Shown here: positions 25,331 to 33,489 of the stretch, in pieces
How positions within the stretch are numbered: position 1 is the stretch's first letter
Layout: each line of letters begins with the position of its first letter
From: Hungatella sp. UBA3048
Lineage (GTDB): Bacteria; Bacillota; Clostridia; Lachnospirales; Lachnospiraceae
Assembly (NCBI GenBank): GCA_002367105.1
Contig: DFCS01000003.1
Location: 22,635-86,634, forward strand
Direction of reading: 5' to 3'
DNA length: 64,000 bases
Notes under the pieces: model-generated
Database searches by the model: none
Seen by the model: only the letters and a program-made list of their open reading frames with translations
What the model was told of the DNA's origin: nothing
Made by a program: the position numbers and the translations under genes

Positions 25331-26806
25331 ATGAAATCTATGAGATATGTAAAAAATATAGTACTTTCGGTGCTCTGCGGTATATGTCTGATTGGATGTG
25401 AGCCCGCGGAAGGGAAACCCTATGCATCGTCAGGCATTGTTCCAGCCGATCGTGTACTGCACGTTTCAACCGATGGCGATGATAAAACCGCTGACGGAAC
25501 TGTTACACACCCTTTTACCACAATTCCGGACGCGCTTGCAGCAGTAAAGCCCGGTATGACAATTTCCATACACGCAGGTACGTATCAACCCTTTGAGGTG
25601 AATGCCCAGTGCTCGGGAACAGAGAAGGCTCCGGTAGCCATCCGCGCAGCCGAAGGAGAGAAACCCGTCATTCAGAGCAAGAAAGGCATTGGCATTCATT
25701 TGATAAATGTTGACAATCTCGTAATTTCCGGTCTGGAGGTGGTTGGGGGCACCCATGGGATCTATTATGAAAGTACACCGGACCAAGGTGAAAAAGCGCT
25801 TGAAAATATCATAATTCAAAATTGCGTAGTGCACGACATAAACGGCACACACGGAATCTGTGTTTATGCAGCCAACTACAAGGCACCGGTCAAAAACATT
25901 ACACTGGAAAACTGTGAGGTTTTTGACTGCCGCTGCGATTCCAGCGAGTCCACTGTTTTCAACGGTAACATAGACGGCTTCACAATCCGCAACAATCAGA
26001 TTCACAATAACAATAATATTGGTATTGACATGATCGGATTTGAAGGCACTGCCAGGCACAGCGATGGCTATAAAGGCAATCCCTATGATGTGGATTTTGT
26101 CCGTAACGGCAAATGCTACGGTAATGTGGTTTATGCAATCAGCACTTTTGGAAATAACGCCTATCGGGAAGGTACAGGTTATAGCCTCTGTGCCGGAGGC
26201 ATCTATGTGGATGGAGGCCAGAACATCGAAATCTATAATAACTTCATCTTCAGCTGTGACATTGGCATTGAAGTTGCAACGGAACATAGCCCCAAGGACA
26301 ATCCATTGTTTTTGGTATCGGGTATAGAGGTACACGATAACATCATAGCAAACTGTCAGGGATATTGCGGGCTGGCCTTTGGAGGTTATGATGCCGGTCT
26401 TGGACGGACTGAGGATTGCATTTTCCGCAATAATACCTTTGTGGATAATCCCGTGCAGATTGTTGTACAGCGCAGTGCCCGCAATCAGATTCATCATAAC
26501 CTATTCGTTGGCGGTGAGGTTGGAATAGAATTTAATACAGACTGTGCCGAAACGGATTTAGTGAACGATTTTGGTGAAAATTTGTTCTGTATGAATGGCG
26601 AAACAAACGATTTGCTTTCAGTTAAAGATTTTGGAGATCCCCAGATCTTTCCGCAAGAGATGCAGGAACGGCAGAAGACAATAGAGAACAGGAACGATGC
26701 GCTAAGCGGCTTGGGTTCCAACATTAACGGGTTTGGTTCCGCCTTTGTACCAGATGAAACGATGATATCCCTTTTTGAGCAGCATCTCAATACTGCAGTC
26801 AAGTGA
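25331..26806 (+). CDS. Secreted right-handed beta-helix lipoprotein (pectate-lyase-like)
   Basis: A 491-aa surface lipoprotein. The signal peptide ends in the lipobox LIGC with Cys23 as the anchor. The mature protein begins with the DUF1565-like segment VLHVSTDGDDKTADGTVTHP and continues as a right-handed parallel beta-helix, with repeated short strands such as LENIIIQNCVVHDINGTHG, NIDGFTIRNNQIHNNNNIG and NIEIYNNFIFSCDIGIEVA. This fold is used by polysaccharide lyases and glycan-binding enzymes; catalytic residues cannot be placed safely. It follows the LacI gene, so a role in depolymerising the glycan whose fragments the neighbouring ABC system imports is plausible. GGAGGAG precedes the ATG. 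Confidence 0.8.
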   Translation: MKSMRYVKNIVLSVLCGICLIGCEPAEGKPYASSGIVPADRVLHVSTDGDDKTADGTVTHPFTTIPDALAAVKPGMTISIHAGTYQPFEVNAQCSGTEKAPVAIRAAEGEKPVIQSKKGIGIHLINVDNLVISGLEVVGGTHGIYYESTPDQGEKALENIIIQNCVVHDINGTHGICVYAANYKAPVKNITLENCEVFDCRCDSSESTVFNGNIDGFTIRNNQIHNNNNIGIDMIGFEGTARHSDGYKGNPYDVDFVRNGKCYGNVVYAISTFGNNAYREGTGYSLCAGGIYVDGGQNIEIYNNFIFSCDIGIEVATEHSPKDNPLFLVSGIEVHDNIIANCQGYCGLAFGGYDAGLGRTEDCIFRNNTFVDNPVQIVVQRSARNQIHHNLFVGGEVGIEFNTDCAETDLVNDFGENLFCMNGETNDLLSVKDFGDPQIFPQEMQERQKTIENRNDALSGLGSNINGFGSAFVPDETMISLFEQHLNTAVK

Positions 26807-26814
26807 ACATTAAA

Positions 26815-26848
26815 AGCGGAAGAAAACCCATCCGGTTTCTCTTCCGCT
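26815..26848. terminator. Bidirectional terminator between beta-helix and transketolase genes
   Basis: AGCGGAAGAAAACC (26815-26828) pairs with GGTTTCTCTTCCGCT (26834-26848) with one bulged base. It lies between convergent genes; T-rich sequence follows on the plus side and an AT-rich stretch on the minus side. Confidence 0.8.
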
Positions 26849-26854
26849 TCTATT

Positions 26855-27817
26855 TTAAACTCCTCTGACAAACTCCAGTACCTGCCGGTATATTCCCATC
26901 TCATCCAACTGATATTTCTGCAATAATTCCTTAGCCGGTCCAGACTCACCAAACACATCCTGGATTCCTATTTTCTTCACCGGTACCGGGTACTCTTTGC
27001 ATACAGCATCACAGACAGCGCTTCCCAGTCCTCCAACTACTGAATGCTCTTCAATCGTAACAATCTTACCGGTTTCCTTAGCTGCCCTGCAGACAAGCTC
27101 CTCATCCAACGGCTTAATAGTATGGATATTGATGACTCTCGCAGAAATCCCATCTGCTTCCAGCCTTTTTGCTGCGGCAAGGGTTTCCGACACTTCAAGC
27201 CCGGTGGCAATCAAGGTCACATCCGTTCCTTCACGCAACACAATGCCCTTTCCCAGTTCAAACGTATAATCCGGCGTATCATTGATTACAGGAACCGCCA
27301 GCCGTCCAAACCGCATATAAACCGGTCCGTCATGCTCCACCGCTGCCCTTACCGCTGCTTTTGCCTCTAGGTCATCCGACGGACAGAGTATAACCATCCC
27401 AGGTATCGTCCTCATAAGGGCAATGTCCTCGTTGCACTGATGGGTGGCCCCATCCTCGCCGACAGAGATACCTGCATGGGTAGCCCCAATTTTTACATTC
27501 AGGTGCGGATAACCGATGGAATTCCTGACCTGTTCAAACGCCCTGCCTGCCGCAAACATGGCAAAGGTGCTTGCAAACGGTATCTTGCCGGCAGCAGCAA
27601 GACCGGCGGCAATTCCCATCATATTGCATTCTGCAATCCCGCAGTCCACATGGCGCTCCGGAAATGCCTTTTTAAAGACTCCGGTCTTTGTCGCTGCCGC
27701 CAGGTCTGCATCCAATACAATGATTTTGTCATTTATCTGTCCCAGTTCCACCAGGGCGTTGCCATAGCTTTCCCTGGTAGCAATCTTCTTTGCAGCCTTT
27801 TCCCTTATCTCCGGCAT
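26855..27817 (-). CDS. Transketolase, C-terminal subunit
   Basis: A 320-aa protein covering the PYR and C-terminal domains of transketolase; in many Clostridia the enzyme is split in two. Visible parts are ATRESYGNALVELGQIND, the PYR-domain VDCGIAECNMMGIAAGLA (with the catalytic Glu), THAGISVGEDGATHQCNED, and VDVTLIATGLEVS-like ATGLEVSETLAAAKRLEADG opening the C-domain. It overlaps the N-terminal subunit gene by 13 nt. Together the subunits transfer two-carbon ketol units between sugar phosphates with thiamine diphosphate. A set linked to a specific sugar pathway, rather than the housekeeping copy, is likely because it is grouped with transaldolase. Confidence 0.95.
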   Translation of the reverse strand: MPEIREKAAKKIATRESYGNALVELGQINDKIIVLDADLAAATKTGVFKKAFPERHVDCGIAECNMMGIAAGLAAAGKIPFASTFAMFAAGRAFEQVRNSIGYPHLNVKIGATHAGISVGEDGATHQCNEDIALMRTIPGMVILCPSDDLEAKAAVRAAVEHDGPVYMRFGRLAVPVINDTPDYTFELGKGIVLREGTDVTLIATGLEVSETLAAAKRLEADGISARVINIHTIKPLDEELVCRAAKETGKIVTIEEHSVVGGLGSAVCDAVCKEYPVPVKKIGIQDVFGESGPAKELLQKYQLDEMGIYRQVLEFVRGV

Positions 27818-28644
27818 AGCGCTTCACCTGCTTTCTCCAAATCTGCCATTGCAGTTTCATATTGAGCATCATCTGGCGCCGTCCCGTGCCAAGCCACAGA
27901 GCCTTCCATGAAAGAAACACCCTTGCCTTTTATGGTTTTTGCAACAATGGCTGTCGGCATCCCTTTCGTCTGCCTTGCTTCCCGAAACGCACGTTCGATC
28001 TGTGCAAAATCATGCCCGTCAATATTGATAACATGGAAATTAAACGCCTCAAACTTCTTGTCGATCGGATAGGGAGAGCAGACATCATCAATGGGGCCAT
28101 CAATCTGAAGTCCGTTATTATCGATAATAACCACCAGATTATCCAGCTTTCTATGACCGGCAAACATTGCTGCCTCCCAGACCTGGCCCTCTTCTATTTC
28201 CCCATCGCCAAGGAGCGTATACACGCGGAATGGTTCTTTGCTGAGCTTAGCAGAAAGCGCCATCCCAACCGCTGCCGAGATTCCCTGTCCCAAAGAGCCG
28301 CTGGACATATCCACACCAGGAATATGCTTTCTGTCCGGATGTCCCTGTAAATAGGAGCCGGTATGGCGCAGGGTCTTTAAATCCTCCACCGGAAAAAATC
28401 CCCGGTTCGCCAGGGTAGAATAATATCCCGGTGCCACATGACCTTTGGACAGAACAAACCGGTCCCGGTCTTCTTTTGCCGGATGTTCCGGGTCAATATT
28501 CATCTCCCTGAAATAGAGCCAGGTGAATAAATCTGCTGCTGACAGCGAGCCGCCGGGATGACCGGATTTTGCACTATGTACTGCCGTCACAATCCCTTTG
28601 CGGATTTCATTTGCCGTTTTTTCCAATTCCAGATAATTCCCCAT
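27805..28644 (-). CDS. Transketolase, N-terminal subunit
   Basis: A 279-aa protein with the thiamine-diphosphate (PP) domain of transketolase. Signatures: SAKSGHPGGSLSAADLFTWL, RFVLSKGHVAPGYYSTLA, DMSSGSLGQGISAAVGMAL, and the metal/diphosphate motif LGDGEIEEGQVWEAAMFAGH continuing to IDNN. The catalytic histidines of SGHPGG and SKGH are present. It lies 18 nt after the transaldolase gene and overlaps the C-terminal subunit gene. Confidence 0.95.
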   Translation of the reverse strand: MGNYLELEKTANEIRKGIVTAVHSAKSGHPGGSLSAADLFTWLYFREMNIDPEHPAKEDRDRFVLSKGHVAPGYYSTLANRGFFPVEDLKTLRHTGSYLQGHPDRKHIPGVDMSSGSLGQGISAAVGMALSAKLSKEPFRVYTLLGDGEIEEGQVWEAAMFAGHRKLDNLVVIIDNNGLQIDGPIDDVCSPYPIDKKFEAFNFHVINIDGHDFAQIERAFREARQTKGMPTAIVAKTIKGKGVSFMEGSVAWHGTAPDDAQYETAMADLEKAGEALCRR

Positions 28645-28662
28645 CTTCTCTCTCCTCCCAGC

Positions 28663-29316
28663 TTACTCTCCAAAGACAGCACGATAATCCGCCTGGAATT
28701 TTTCAATTCCCTGATCAGTCAGCGGATGTTTTGTCATCTGCTCCAATACACCGTATGGAACCGTGGCGATATCCGCCCCTGCGAGTGCACAGTCAATCAC
28801 ATGAATCGGATTCCTCACACTGGCGGCAATGATCTCAGTTTCAATCCCTGAGATACTAAATATATCAGCTATCATCCTGATTAAGTCCATTCCTGGCTGA
28901 GAGATGTCATCAAGACGTCCCAGAAATGGTGATACATAAGTAGCACCCGCGCGAGCTGCCAAAAGAGCCTGGTTGGCACTGAAAACCAGAGTTACATTGG
29001 TTTTGATCCCCTCTGCCGTCAAAACCTTTACCGCTTTTAAGCCTTCGACAGTCATAGGAATTTTAACAACCATGTTCGGATGGATTGCTGCAATTTCACG
29101 CCCCTCTTCGATCATTCCTTTGGCATCTGTCGTCGTAGCTTTTACTTCTCCGCTGATTGGTCCGTCTACAATCGAAGTGATCTCCCGGATAACCTCCACA
29201 AAGTCTCTGCCTTCCTTTGCAATCAGTGACGGGTTCGTCGTTACCCCGCAGATAATCCCCATATCATTTGCTTTTTTGATATCCTCTACCTTCGCTGTGT
29301 CAACAAAAAATTTCAT
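28663..29316 (-). CDS. tal: Transaldolase, TalC/short type
   Basis: A 217-aa short transaldolase that moves a dihydroxyacetone unit between sugar phosphates. The Schiff-base lysine is Lys85 in MVVKIPMTVEG. The family start MKFFVDTAKVEDIKKAND and CGVTTNPSLIAKEG are present. The closest confusable family is fructose-6-phosphate aldolase; there a glutamine occupies the acid/base position, while here GPISGEVKATT carries glutamate at the aligned site, which favours true transaldolase activity. First gene of the transcript with the two transketolase subunits. Confidence 0.9.
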   Translation of the reverse strand: MKFFVDTAKVEDIKKANDMGIICGVTTNPSLIAKEGRDFVEVIREITSIVDGPISGEVKATTTDAKGMIEEGREIAAIHPNMVVKIPMTVEGLKAVKVLTAEGIKTNVTLVFSANQALLAARAGATYVSPFLGRLDDISQPGMDLIRMIADIFSISGIETEIIAASVRNPIHVIDCALAGADIATVPYGVLEQMTKHPLTDQGIEKFQADYRAVFGE

Positions 29317-29392
29317 TTTCTTTCCCCTTTCATTGGTCTTAATATTATTTTCATTTTATGTATTAATTCATTTAATCAATATATCCTATTAA

Positions 29393-29420
29393 ACAATAAC
29401 ATCTTTTGAAAAAATGTCAA
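29393..29420 (-). promoter_or_regulatory. Promoter of transaldolase/transketolase operon
   Basis: On the minus strand: TTGACA (29420-29415), 16-bp spacer, TATTGT (29398-29393). Confidence 0.65.
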
Positions 29421-29460
29421 TAGGTTATTTGCTTTTTTATATATTTTCTGTCTGAATCGG

Positions 29461-29525
29461 CAAACAAAAAACAGCACCAAAGTCATCTTTCGCGCAAACG
29501 TTCCATGACCTTAATGCTGCTTCAG
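29461..29525 (-). terminator. Terminator of the ROK repressor gene
   Basis: Reading the minus strand, CAGCATTAAGGTCAT pairs with ATGACTTTGGTGCTG through 15 positions (a few G-U), around a loop containing TTTGCGCGAAA, and is followed by TTTTTTGTTTG. Confidence 0.7.
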
Positions 29526-29543
29526 CATAATTAATATTCAGTT

Positions 29544-30737
29544 CTATATAAACTGTCCCGGACTGTCAAAGACCCTGTCAATCGCCACGATTGCCGCACC
29601 GGTTAAGATGGGGTCCCCCTGGTATGCACTGATGGAAAGTGTAAGCTCGTCCCAGACATCCGGCAAAATTCCCTTTTGCACCGTCTCCCGCACAGTCTGC
29701 TCCATTAATTCCGGATTCGGACGTGCCATATCATCACCGATAATAATCCGGTCCGGGTTAATCACATTGATAATGTTTATGATTCCGACGCCAAGGCTCT
29801 CACATGCTCTGCGGTAATGCTCTGTATCGGTTGTATCACCGTTTCTGATTCGCTGCTCTAAATCTTCAAAATTACAGCCTTCCATGCCGGCACGCTCCCC
29901 ATATACTGCTTTTACAAGTTCCAGGGAGGAGGCATAGCGTTCCAGACAGCCTCTGTTTCCGCAGGCACACGGTTTCCCGTTTCTGTCTATCGTCATATGC
30001 CCAATCTCACCTGCCGTCCCAAGCGCACCTTCGTAGATTCTGCCATTCATCACGATTCCCGCGCCAATCCCCTGACCGGCAGCAATGTAAACAAGAATGT
30101 CATCATGATAGGCATCCTTTAAATCCCACATATGGGCATAGGCTCCGGCATTTGCGTTGTGTTCTAAGAACACCGGGATATCAATCTCCTTATCAAAAAA
30201 TGCTTTCAAATCAATATCTTTCCAAATATCTGCACCCGTTATCAACGCAATACGGCTTTTTTTCGCAATAAACGGTCCCGGCACTGCAAGCCCTGCGGTC
30301 AGCACAGAGTCCGTTCCATACTGCTGAATCATCAGGCGCATCCGCCCAACAATCTGATTTAGGATTTCTTCCGCACCGGGCTGCTTTTCCGGCTCAAAAT
30401 CCACGCGTTCTTTTACAAGCTGCTTACCGGTCAAATCAAATAGTCCCACGCTGTAATGCTTTCTTGCAAGACGCACGCCAATGACACGGTAGCCGTCAGG
30501 ATTGATGGAGACTCCAATCGACCGGCGTCCTTTGCTGCCATTTAAGAAACCAACCTCCTTTACGATTCCCCAGTTTAGAAAATCCTTCATGATATTGGTC
30601 ACAGTCGCCTGTTTAAGCCCCGTAAGTGCTGCAAGATGTGCTCTGGAGCATACGCCTTCTCTTCTTAAACTTTTCAAAAGGAGAGACCGATTCATCTCCT
30701 GTGTCACATCCTGGTTAATTCCCCGGTTCTGATTCAT
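29544..30737 (-). CDS. ROK-family transcriptional repressor (NagC/XylR-like)
   Basis: A 397-aa ROK regulator. The N-terminal winged helix (SLLLKSLRREGVCSRAHLAA, LTGLKQATVTNIMKDFLNWG) binds DNA; the rest is the sugar-kinase-like sensor with GQGIGAGIVMNGRIYEG, the ROK signature AGEIGHMTI, and the zinc motif CACGNRGC followed by LERYAS. ROK repressors respond to sugars or sugar phosphates. It is transcribed from its own promoter and terminated separately, next to the transaldolase/transketolase operon on one side and the PTS operon on the other, and could control either. Confidence 0.92.
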   Translation of the reverse strand: MNQNRGINQDVTQEMNRSLLLKSLRREGVCSRAHLAALTGLKQATVTNIMKDFLNWGIVKEVGFLNGSKGRRSIGVSINPDGYRVIGVRLARKHYSVGLFDLTGKQLVKERVDFEPEKQPGAEEILNQIVGRMRLMIQQYGTDSVLTAGLAVPGPFIAKKSRIALITGADIWKDIDLKAFFDKEIDIPVFLEHNANAGAYAHMWDLKDAYHDDILVYIAAGQGIGAGIVMNGRIYEGALGTAGEIGHMTIDRNGKPCACGNRGCLERYASSLELVKAVYGERAGMEGCNFEDLEQRIRNGDTTDTEHYRRACESLGVGIINIINVINPDRIIIGDDMARPNPELMEQTVRETVQKGILPDVWDELTLSISAYQGDPILTGAAIVAIDRVFDSPGQFI

Positions 30738-30795
30738 TCCGTCATCCTCGCCGCTCTATAATATGCATCAGATATAGTTTCTGTCAGCTTTTCAT

Positions 30796-30825
30796 ATTAT
30801 ATCATGTTTTTTTAACAAACGTCAA
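30796..30825 (-). promoter_or_regulatory. Promoter of the ROK gene
   Basis: On the minus strand: TTGACG (30825-30820), 18-bp spacer, TATAAT (30801-30796). The spacer contains TTTGTT and AACA half-site-like bases separated by an A-run, which resembles ROK operators only loosely. Confidence 0.7.
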
Positions 30826-30852
30826 ATAATCGTTTTTCTTTCTATTCCCCCA

Positions 30853-30895
30853 ATAAAAAACCGCTGCAGGCATAAACAAATCAACCTGCAGCAGT
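30853..30895 (-). terminator. Terminator of the PTS/phosphotriesterase operon
   Basis: CTGCTGCAGG (minus strand) pairs with CCTGCAGCGG across a 14-nt loop (stem arms 30863-30870 and 30885-30892) and runs into TTTTTTATTG. Confidence 0.85.
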
Positions 30896-30918
30896 TCATT
30901 CTATCTTAATTACTCCCT

Positions 30919-31659
30919 TTATAAATAGTGAATACAGTCTTTGTATTCTTCAAAAATCTTCTTGTTGATCTCATCTCCTCCATCCGCATTCGCACTGTGA
31001 AGGACAGGCGGCTGAATTCCTCTTTCAGCCAGAATTTCAGCAGCCCTGACGGAAATACCATTGACAATGGAGGCTCCGATCACCGTGGATGTGGCTCCTG
31101 CCTTTTCGTGGATCCCTTTGATCTCAACACAGCCGTCCCCAAACTCCCCCCCATTGTCTATGCAGATGTCACACAGCTCAAAAAGTCTTTTTCCGCTGCT
31201 GTGGCGGGAAGTATTCTTCTCAGAATAAGCCATATTGGTAATTCCAATAACAATCATATTCATGGCTTTGGCTTCCAGAGCCATTTCCACAATTCCTGCA
31301 TTCCTTCCGGAAACAGAATGAATGAGAATCACCTCCCCATGTTTTGCACTGGACTCTTCAAGAAGAGCCTTTGACTGGCCTTCCAGCCTTTCAAATCTGC
31401 TTGTCAGAGTAACCGGCCGGACATTGAGCATAAGAGAAGGATTAAACAGAGGATTGATGACTGCCAGGCCGCCGGCACGGTAAAACATTTCCTCTGATAA
31501 AATAGCTCCATGGGAGCAGCCGAACACATAGATGGAGCGCTTTTGCCCGATTGCATCTGCAAGGCACTTTGCAGCAGCTTCCATAGCCTCTCCCTGGCTT
31601 TCCTGTACGGAATCCAGAATCCGTTCAATATTTTTAAAATAAGTCTTAATGCCGTTCAT
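30919..31659 (-). CDS. SIS-domain sugar-phosphate isomerase-like protein
   Basis: A 246-aa SIS (sugar isomerase) protein of the UPF0309-like group. The phosphosugar-binding features are SIYVFGCSHGAILSEEMFYR near residue 45, EVILIHSVSGRNAGIVEMAL and MIVIGITNMAYS; the C-terminal helix region carries ATSTVIGASIVNGISVRAAE. SIS domains bind or isomerise phosphosugars. It is the last gene of the PTS operon, 4 nt after the creatininase-family gene, so it probably acts on the phosphorylated product of the PTS; isomerase versus sensor cannot be settled from sequence. Confidence 0.85.
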   Translation of the reverse strand: MNGIKTYFKNIERILDSVQESQGEAMEAAAKCLADAIGQKRSIYVFGCSHGAILSEEMFYRAGGLAVINPLFNPSLMLNVRPVTLTSRFERLEGQSKALLEESSAKHGEVILIHSVSGRNAGIVEMALEAKAMNMIVIGITNMAYSEKNTSRHSSGKRLFELCDICIDNGGEFGDGCVEIKGIHEKAGATSTVIGASIVNGISVRAAEILAERGIQPPVLHSANADGGDEINKKIFEEYKDCIHYL

Positions 31660-31662
31660 GAA

Positions 31663-32394
31663 TCACCTCTCCTTTGCTTTTTCGATGAGGGAAACCATTC
31701 GGTCCAAAACATATTCGATGACTTTACGGCCTTTCTCCTCTGTTGCATCTTTTGCATTCCCCATTACCGCGGTCTCAGTAAATTCACTCCACCGGATGGG
31801 CGTTACGTCTATGAGCTCAGGTACCAGCGGGGCTTCATTGACAGCTTTTGATATGTCCACATACTCCTTGCACAGATACAGCATATAAGAAGTTTCAATT
31901 TCATCTGCATGAAAAAATCCGCCGTGAAAATTGCCTGCTCCCATCACTTCTCCCAGAATTTCTCCTGCACCGGGATAGGTAAAATACAGGATCTTAAAGT
32001 CCGGTCTTTCTTTCAGAGCCTTCCTGGCCGCCTCTTTTACGGCACCGTTATTTCCAAGATGGGTATTGATCATAACAGCCATACGGAATCCATTCCGCTC
32101 TGTTTCCAACAGGATTTCAAAGAGCAGCTGTGTTAACAGCTCATTGCTGATACTGACGGATCCTTTCATTTCTCCCAGACTCCAGACCTGGGTGTAATGA
32201 ATCACAGGAAGAATCAGGGAAGGAACCCTCTCAGAAAGCTTTTCACACAGCTTTTCAGCAAGAAAGGAATCTGTTCCTATGGGCAGGTGGGGCCCATGGA
32301 CTTCCACAGCTCCTATGGGGAGAAGCGCGATCTCATGGGTGGGAATTAAATCTCTGATTGATATTCCATCCAGTTCATTCATGTTATTGCTCAT
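31663..32394 (-). CDS. Creatininase-family amidohydrolase
   Basis: A 243-aa member of the creatininase fold. Metal-site motifs are visible: PIGAVEVHGPHLPIGTDSF near the N-terminus (Glu, His, Asp ligands), MINTHLGNNGAV in the middle and GFFHADEIETSYML near residue 165. Members hydrolyse cyclic amides or N-formyl and other amide bonds in creatinine, riboflavin and mycofactocin pathways. Here it lies between a phosphotriesterase homologue and a SIS protein, so an amide or lactam/lactone-like ring-opening step on a modified sugar is a reasonable guess, not more. Confidence 0.88.
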   Translation of the reverse strand: MSNNMNELDGISIRDLIPTHEIALLPIGAVEVHGPHLPIGTDSFLAEKLCEKLSERVPSLILPVIHYTQVWSLGEMKGSVSISNELLTQLLFEILLETERNGFRMAVMINTHLGNNGAVKEAARKALKERPDFKILYFTYPGAGEILGEVMGAGNFHGGFFHADEIETSYMLYLCKEYVDISKAVNEAPLVPELIDVTPIRWSEFTETAVMGNAKDATEEKGRKVIEYVLDRMVSLIEKAKER

Positions 32395-32405
32395 TTTCTC
32401 CCCTC

Positions 32406-33395
32406 CTATCGAAAGGAAAAGCAGCGTTTGGGGTTGTCTTTCAGGAATTTATCTGCCAGAGTCCTTCCATCTAAGCCTGCTGCATCTGCTTCCTCTATGA
32501 ATCTGGGAATCCACTTGTCTAATATAAATTTTAAACCGATTCCGTAGCTGTAATTCCTGTAATAGGATTTTCTGGCAAGATCATGGCTGATCAAAAGATG
32601 ATCTTCATATCCTCTTTTACACAGCTCCAAAATCACATGAATCCTTGCAGACTCCGGTGCATATTTTATTTTTCCAAGTCCGTCAAAGCTTAAAAACCCT
32701 CCGTGGGATAAAATCTTCTCATAATAATATAAATCCAGGTTCCGGTCCATATGTCCAAAGGAAACACGGCTGATGTCCACCTTTTCCCTCTCCAGAATCT
32801 CAATCTGCTCCAGCGCCATGGTTCCTGCCTCTGTATGAAGATGAACAGGGGCCTTCGTCTCATGATGGGCTGCTGCGATCGCAACAATGGTTTTGATCTC
32901 TAAGGGATTTATGCTGTTATAGCCTGTTCCGGTTTTTACCTGCCCTGCTTTATAAGGGGTTCCTTCCAGCCCTACTTCTACTTCACGGATTACGTGATCC
33001 GTCAGCTGGTCAACGGTTGCCTGCTCCATCCACTCCTGATAAGTATGATAATTTCCTACAATCGGAATTAAATGCTCCGGCAGCTTTGCATCCCACAAAA
33101 AGGACTTGTTAAATCCTGCTGTTGCAATGATCTGAATATCCAGCTCCTTCGCCAGTTCTGCAACTCCGGAAACACTTCTTCCATAGTCAATGGCAGTGGC
33201 ATCCACAATGGTACGGCCGCCCAAATCTTTGAAATCCTGCATATCTCCTTTTGTTTTTTCAGGATCATCAAGAAGCAGGTCATCTGCATTTCTCTCCTTC
33301 CAATAAGGCGGTACGCATAACAAATGTTCATGGGAATAGGTAATTCCCATTTCCTCCGGTGAAATATCACCGAAAATCGTTCTGACAAAACTCAT
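32406..33395 (-). CDS. Phosphotriesterase-family metal hydrolase (lactonase-like)
   Basis: A 329-aa amidohydrolase-superfamily barrel. The binuclear metal site is intact: SHEHLLC at the start, the carboxylated-lysine segment YKAGQVKTGTGYN, PVHLHTEAG, FGHMDRN and the final ISHDLARK aspartate. Relatives in bacterial sugar operons are lactonases or phospho-sugar-lactonases rather than true phosphotriesterases. I chose the ATG at 33395 (MSFVRTIFG), which has AGGAGG upstream; an in-frame ATG 42 nt earlier is unsupported. It follows the PTS membrane component after a 94-nt gap with a strong hairpin. Confidence 0.9.
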   Translation of the reverse strand: MSFVRTIFGDISPEEMGITYSHEHLLCVPPYWKERNADDLLLDDPEKTKGDMQDFKDLGGRTIVDATAIDYGRSVSGVAELAKELDIQIIATAGFNKSFLWDAKLPEHLIPIVGNYHTYQEWMEQATVDQLTDHVIREVEVGLEGTPYKAGQVKTGTGYNSINPLEIKTIVAIAAAHHETKAPVHLHTEAGTMALEQIEILEREKVDISRVSFGHMDRNLDLYYYEKILSHGGFLSFDGLGKIKYAPESARIHVILELCKRGYEDHLLISHDLARKSYYRNYSYGIGLKFILDKWIPRFIEEADAAGLDGRTLADKFLKDNPKRCFSFR

Positions 33396-33433
33396 GATAA
33401 TTCCTCCTGTCTGTCCATGAAATCTACGGGAAA

Positions 33434-33470
33434 GCATAGCCGTAAGTTTTTAAAAAAACTCCGGCTATGC
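33434..33470 (-). other. Intercistronic hairpin between PTS IIC and phosphotriesterase genes
   Basis: GCATAGCCG (33434-33442) pairs with CGGCTATGC (33462-33470), and an inner AGTTTT pairs with AAAACT. There is only a three-base T-stretch after it on the minus strand, so it is more likely an mRNA-processing or partial-termination element that sets different levels for the transporter and the downstream enzymes. Confidence 0.55.
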
Positions 33471-33489
33471 AGGTAAAAATCATATTTTT

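Noticed and set aside
25466..26497. A 343-codon open frame on the minus strand across the beta-helix gene
   Set aside because: It is wholly antisense to a clearly coding lipoprotein with signal peptide and ribosome site, and its translation has no recognisable domain. Regular beta-helix repeats tend to leave long antisense frames open.
28663..29316. Calling the short aldolase fructose-6-phosphate aldolase
   Set aside because: The residue aligned with the diagnostic glutamine is glutamate, as in transaldolases, and it sits with transketolase subunits.
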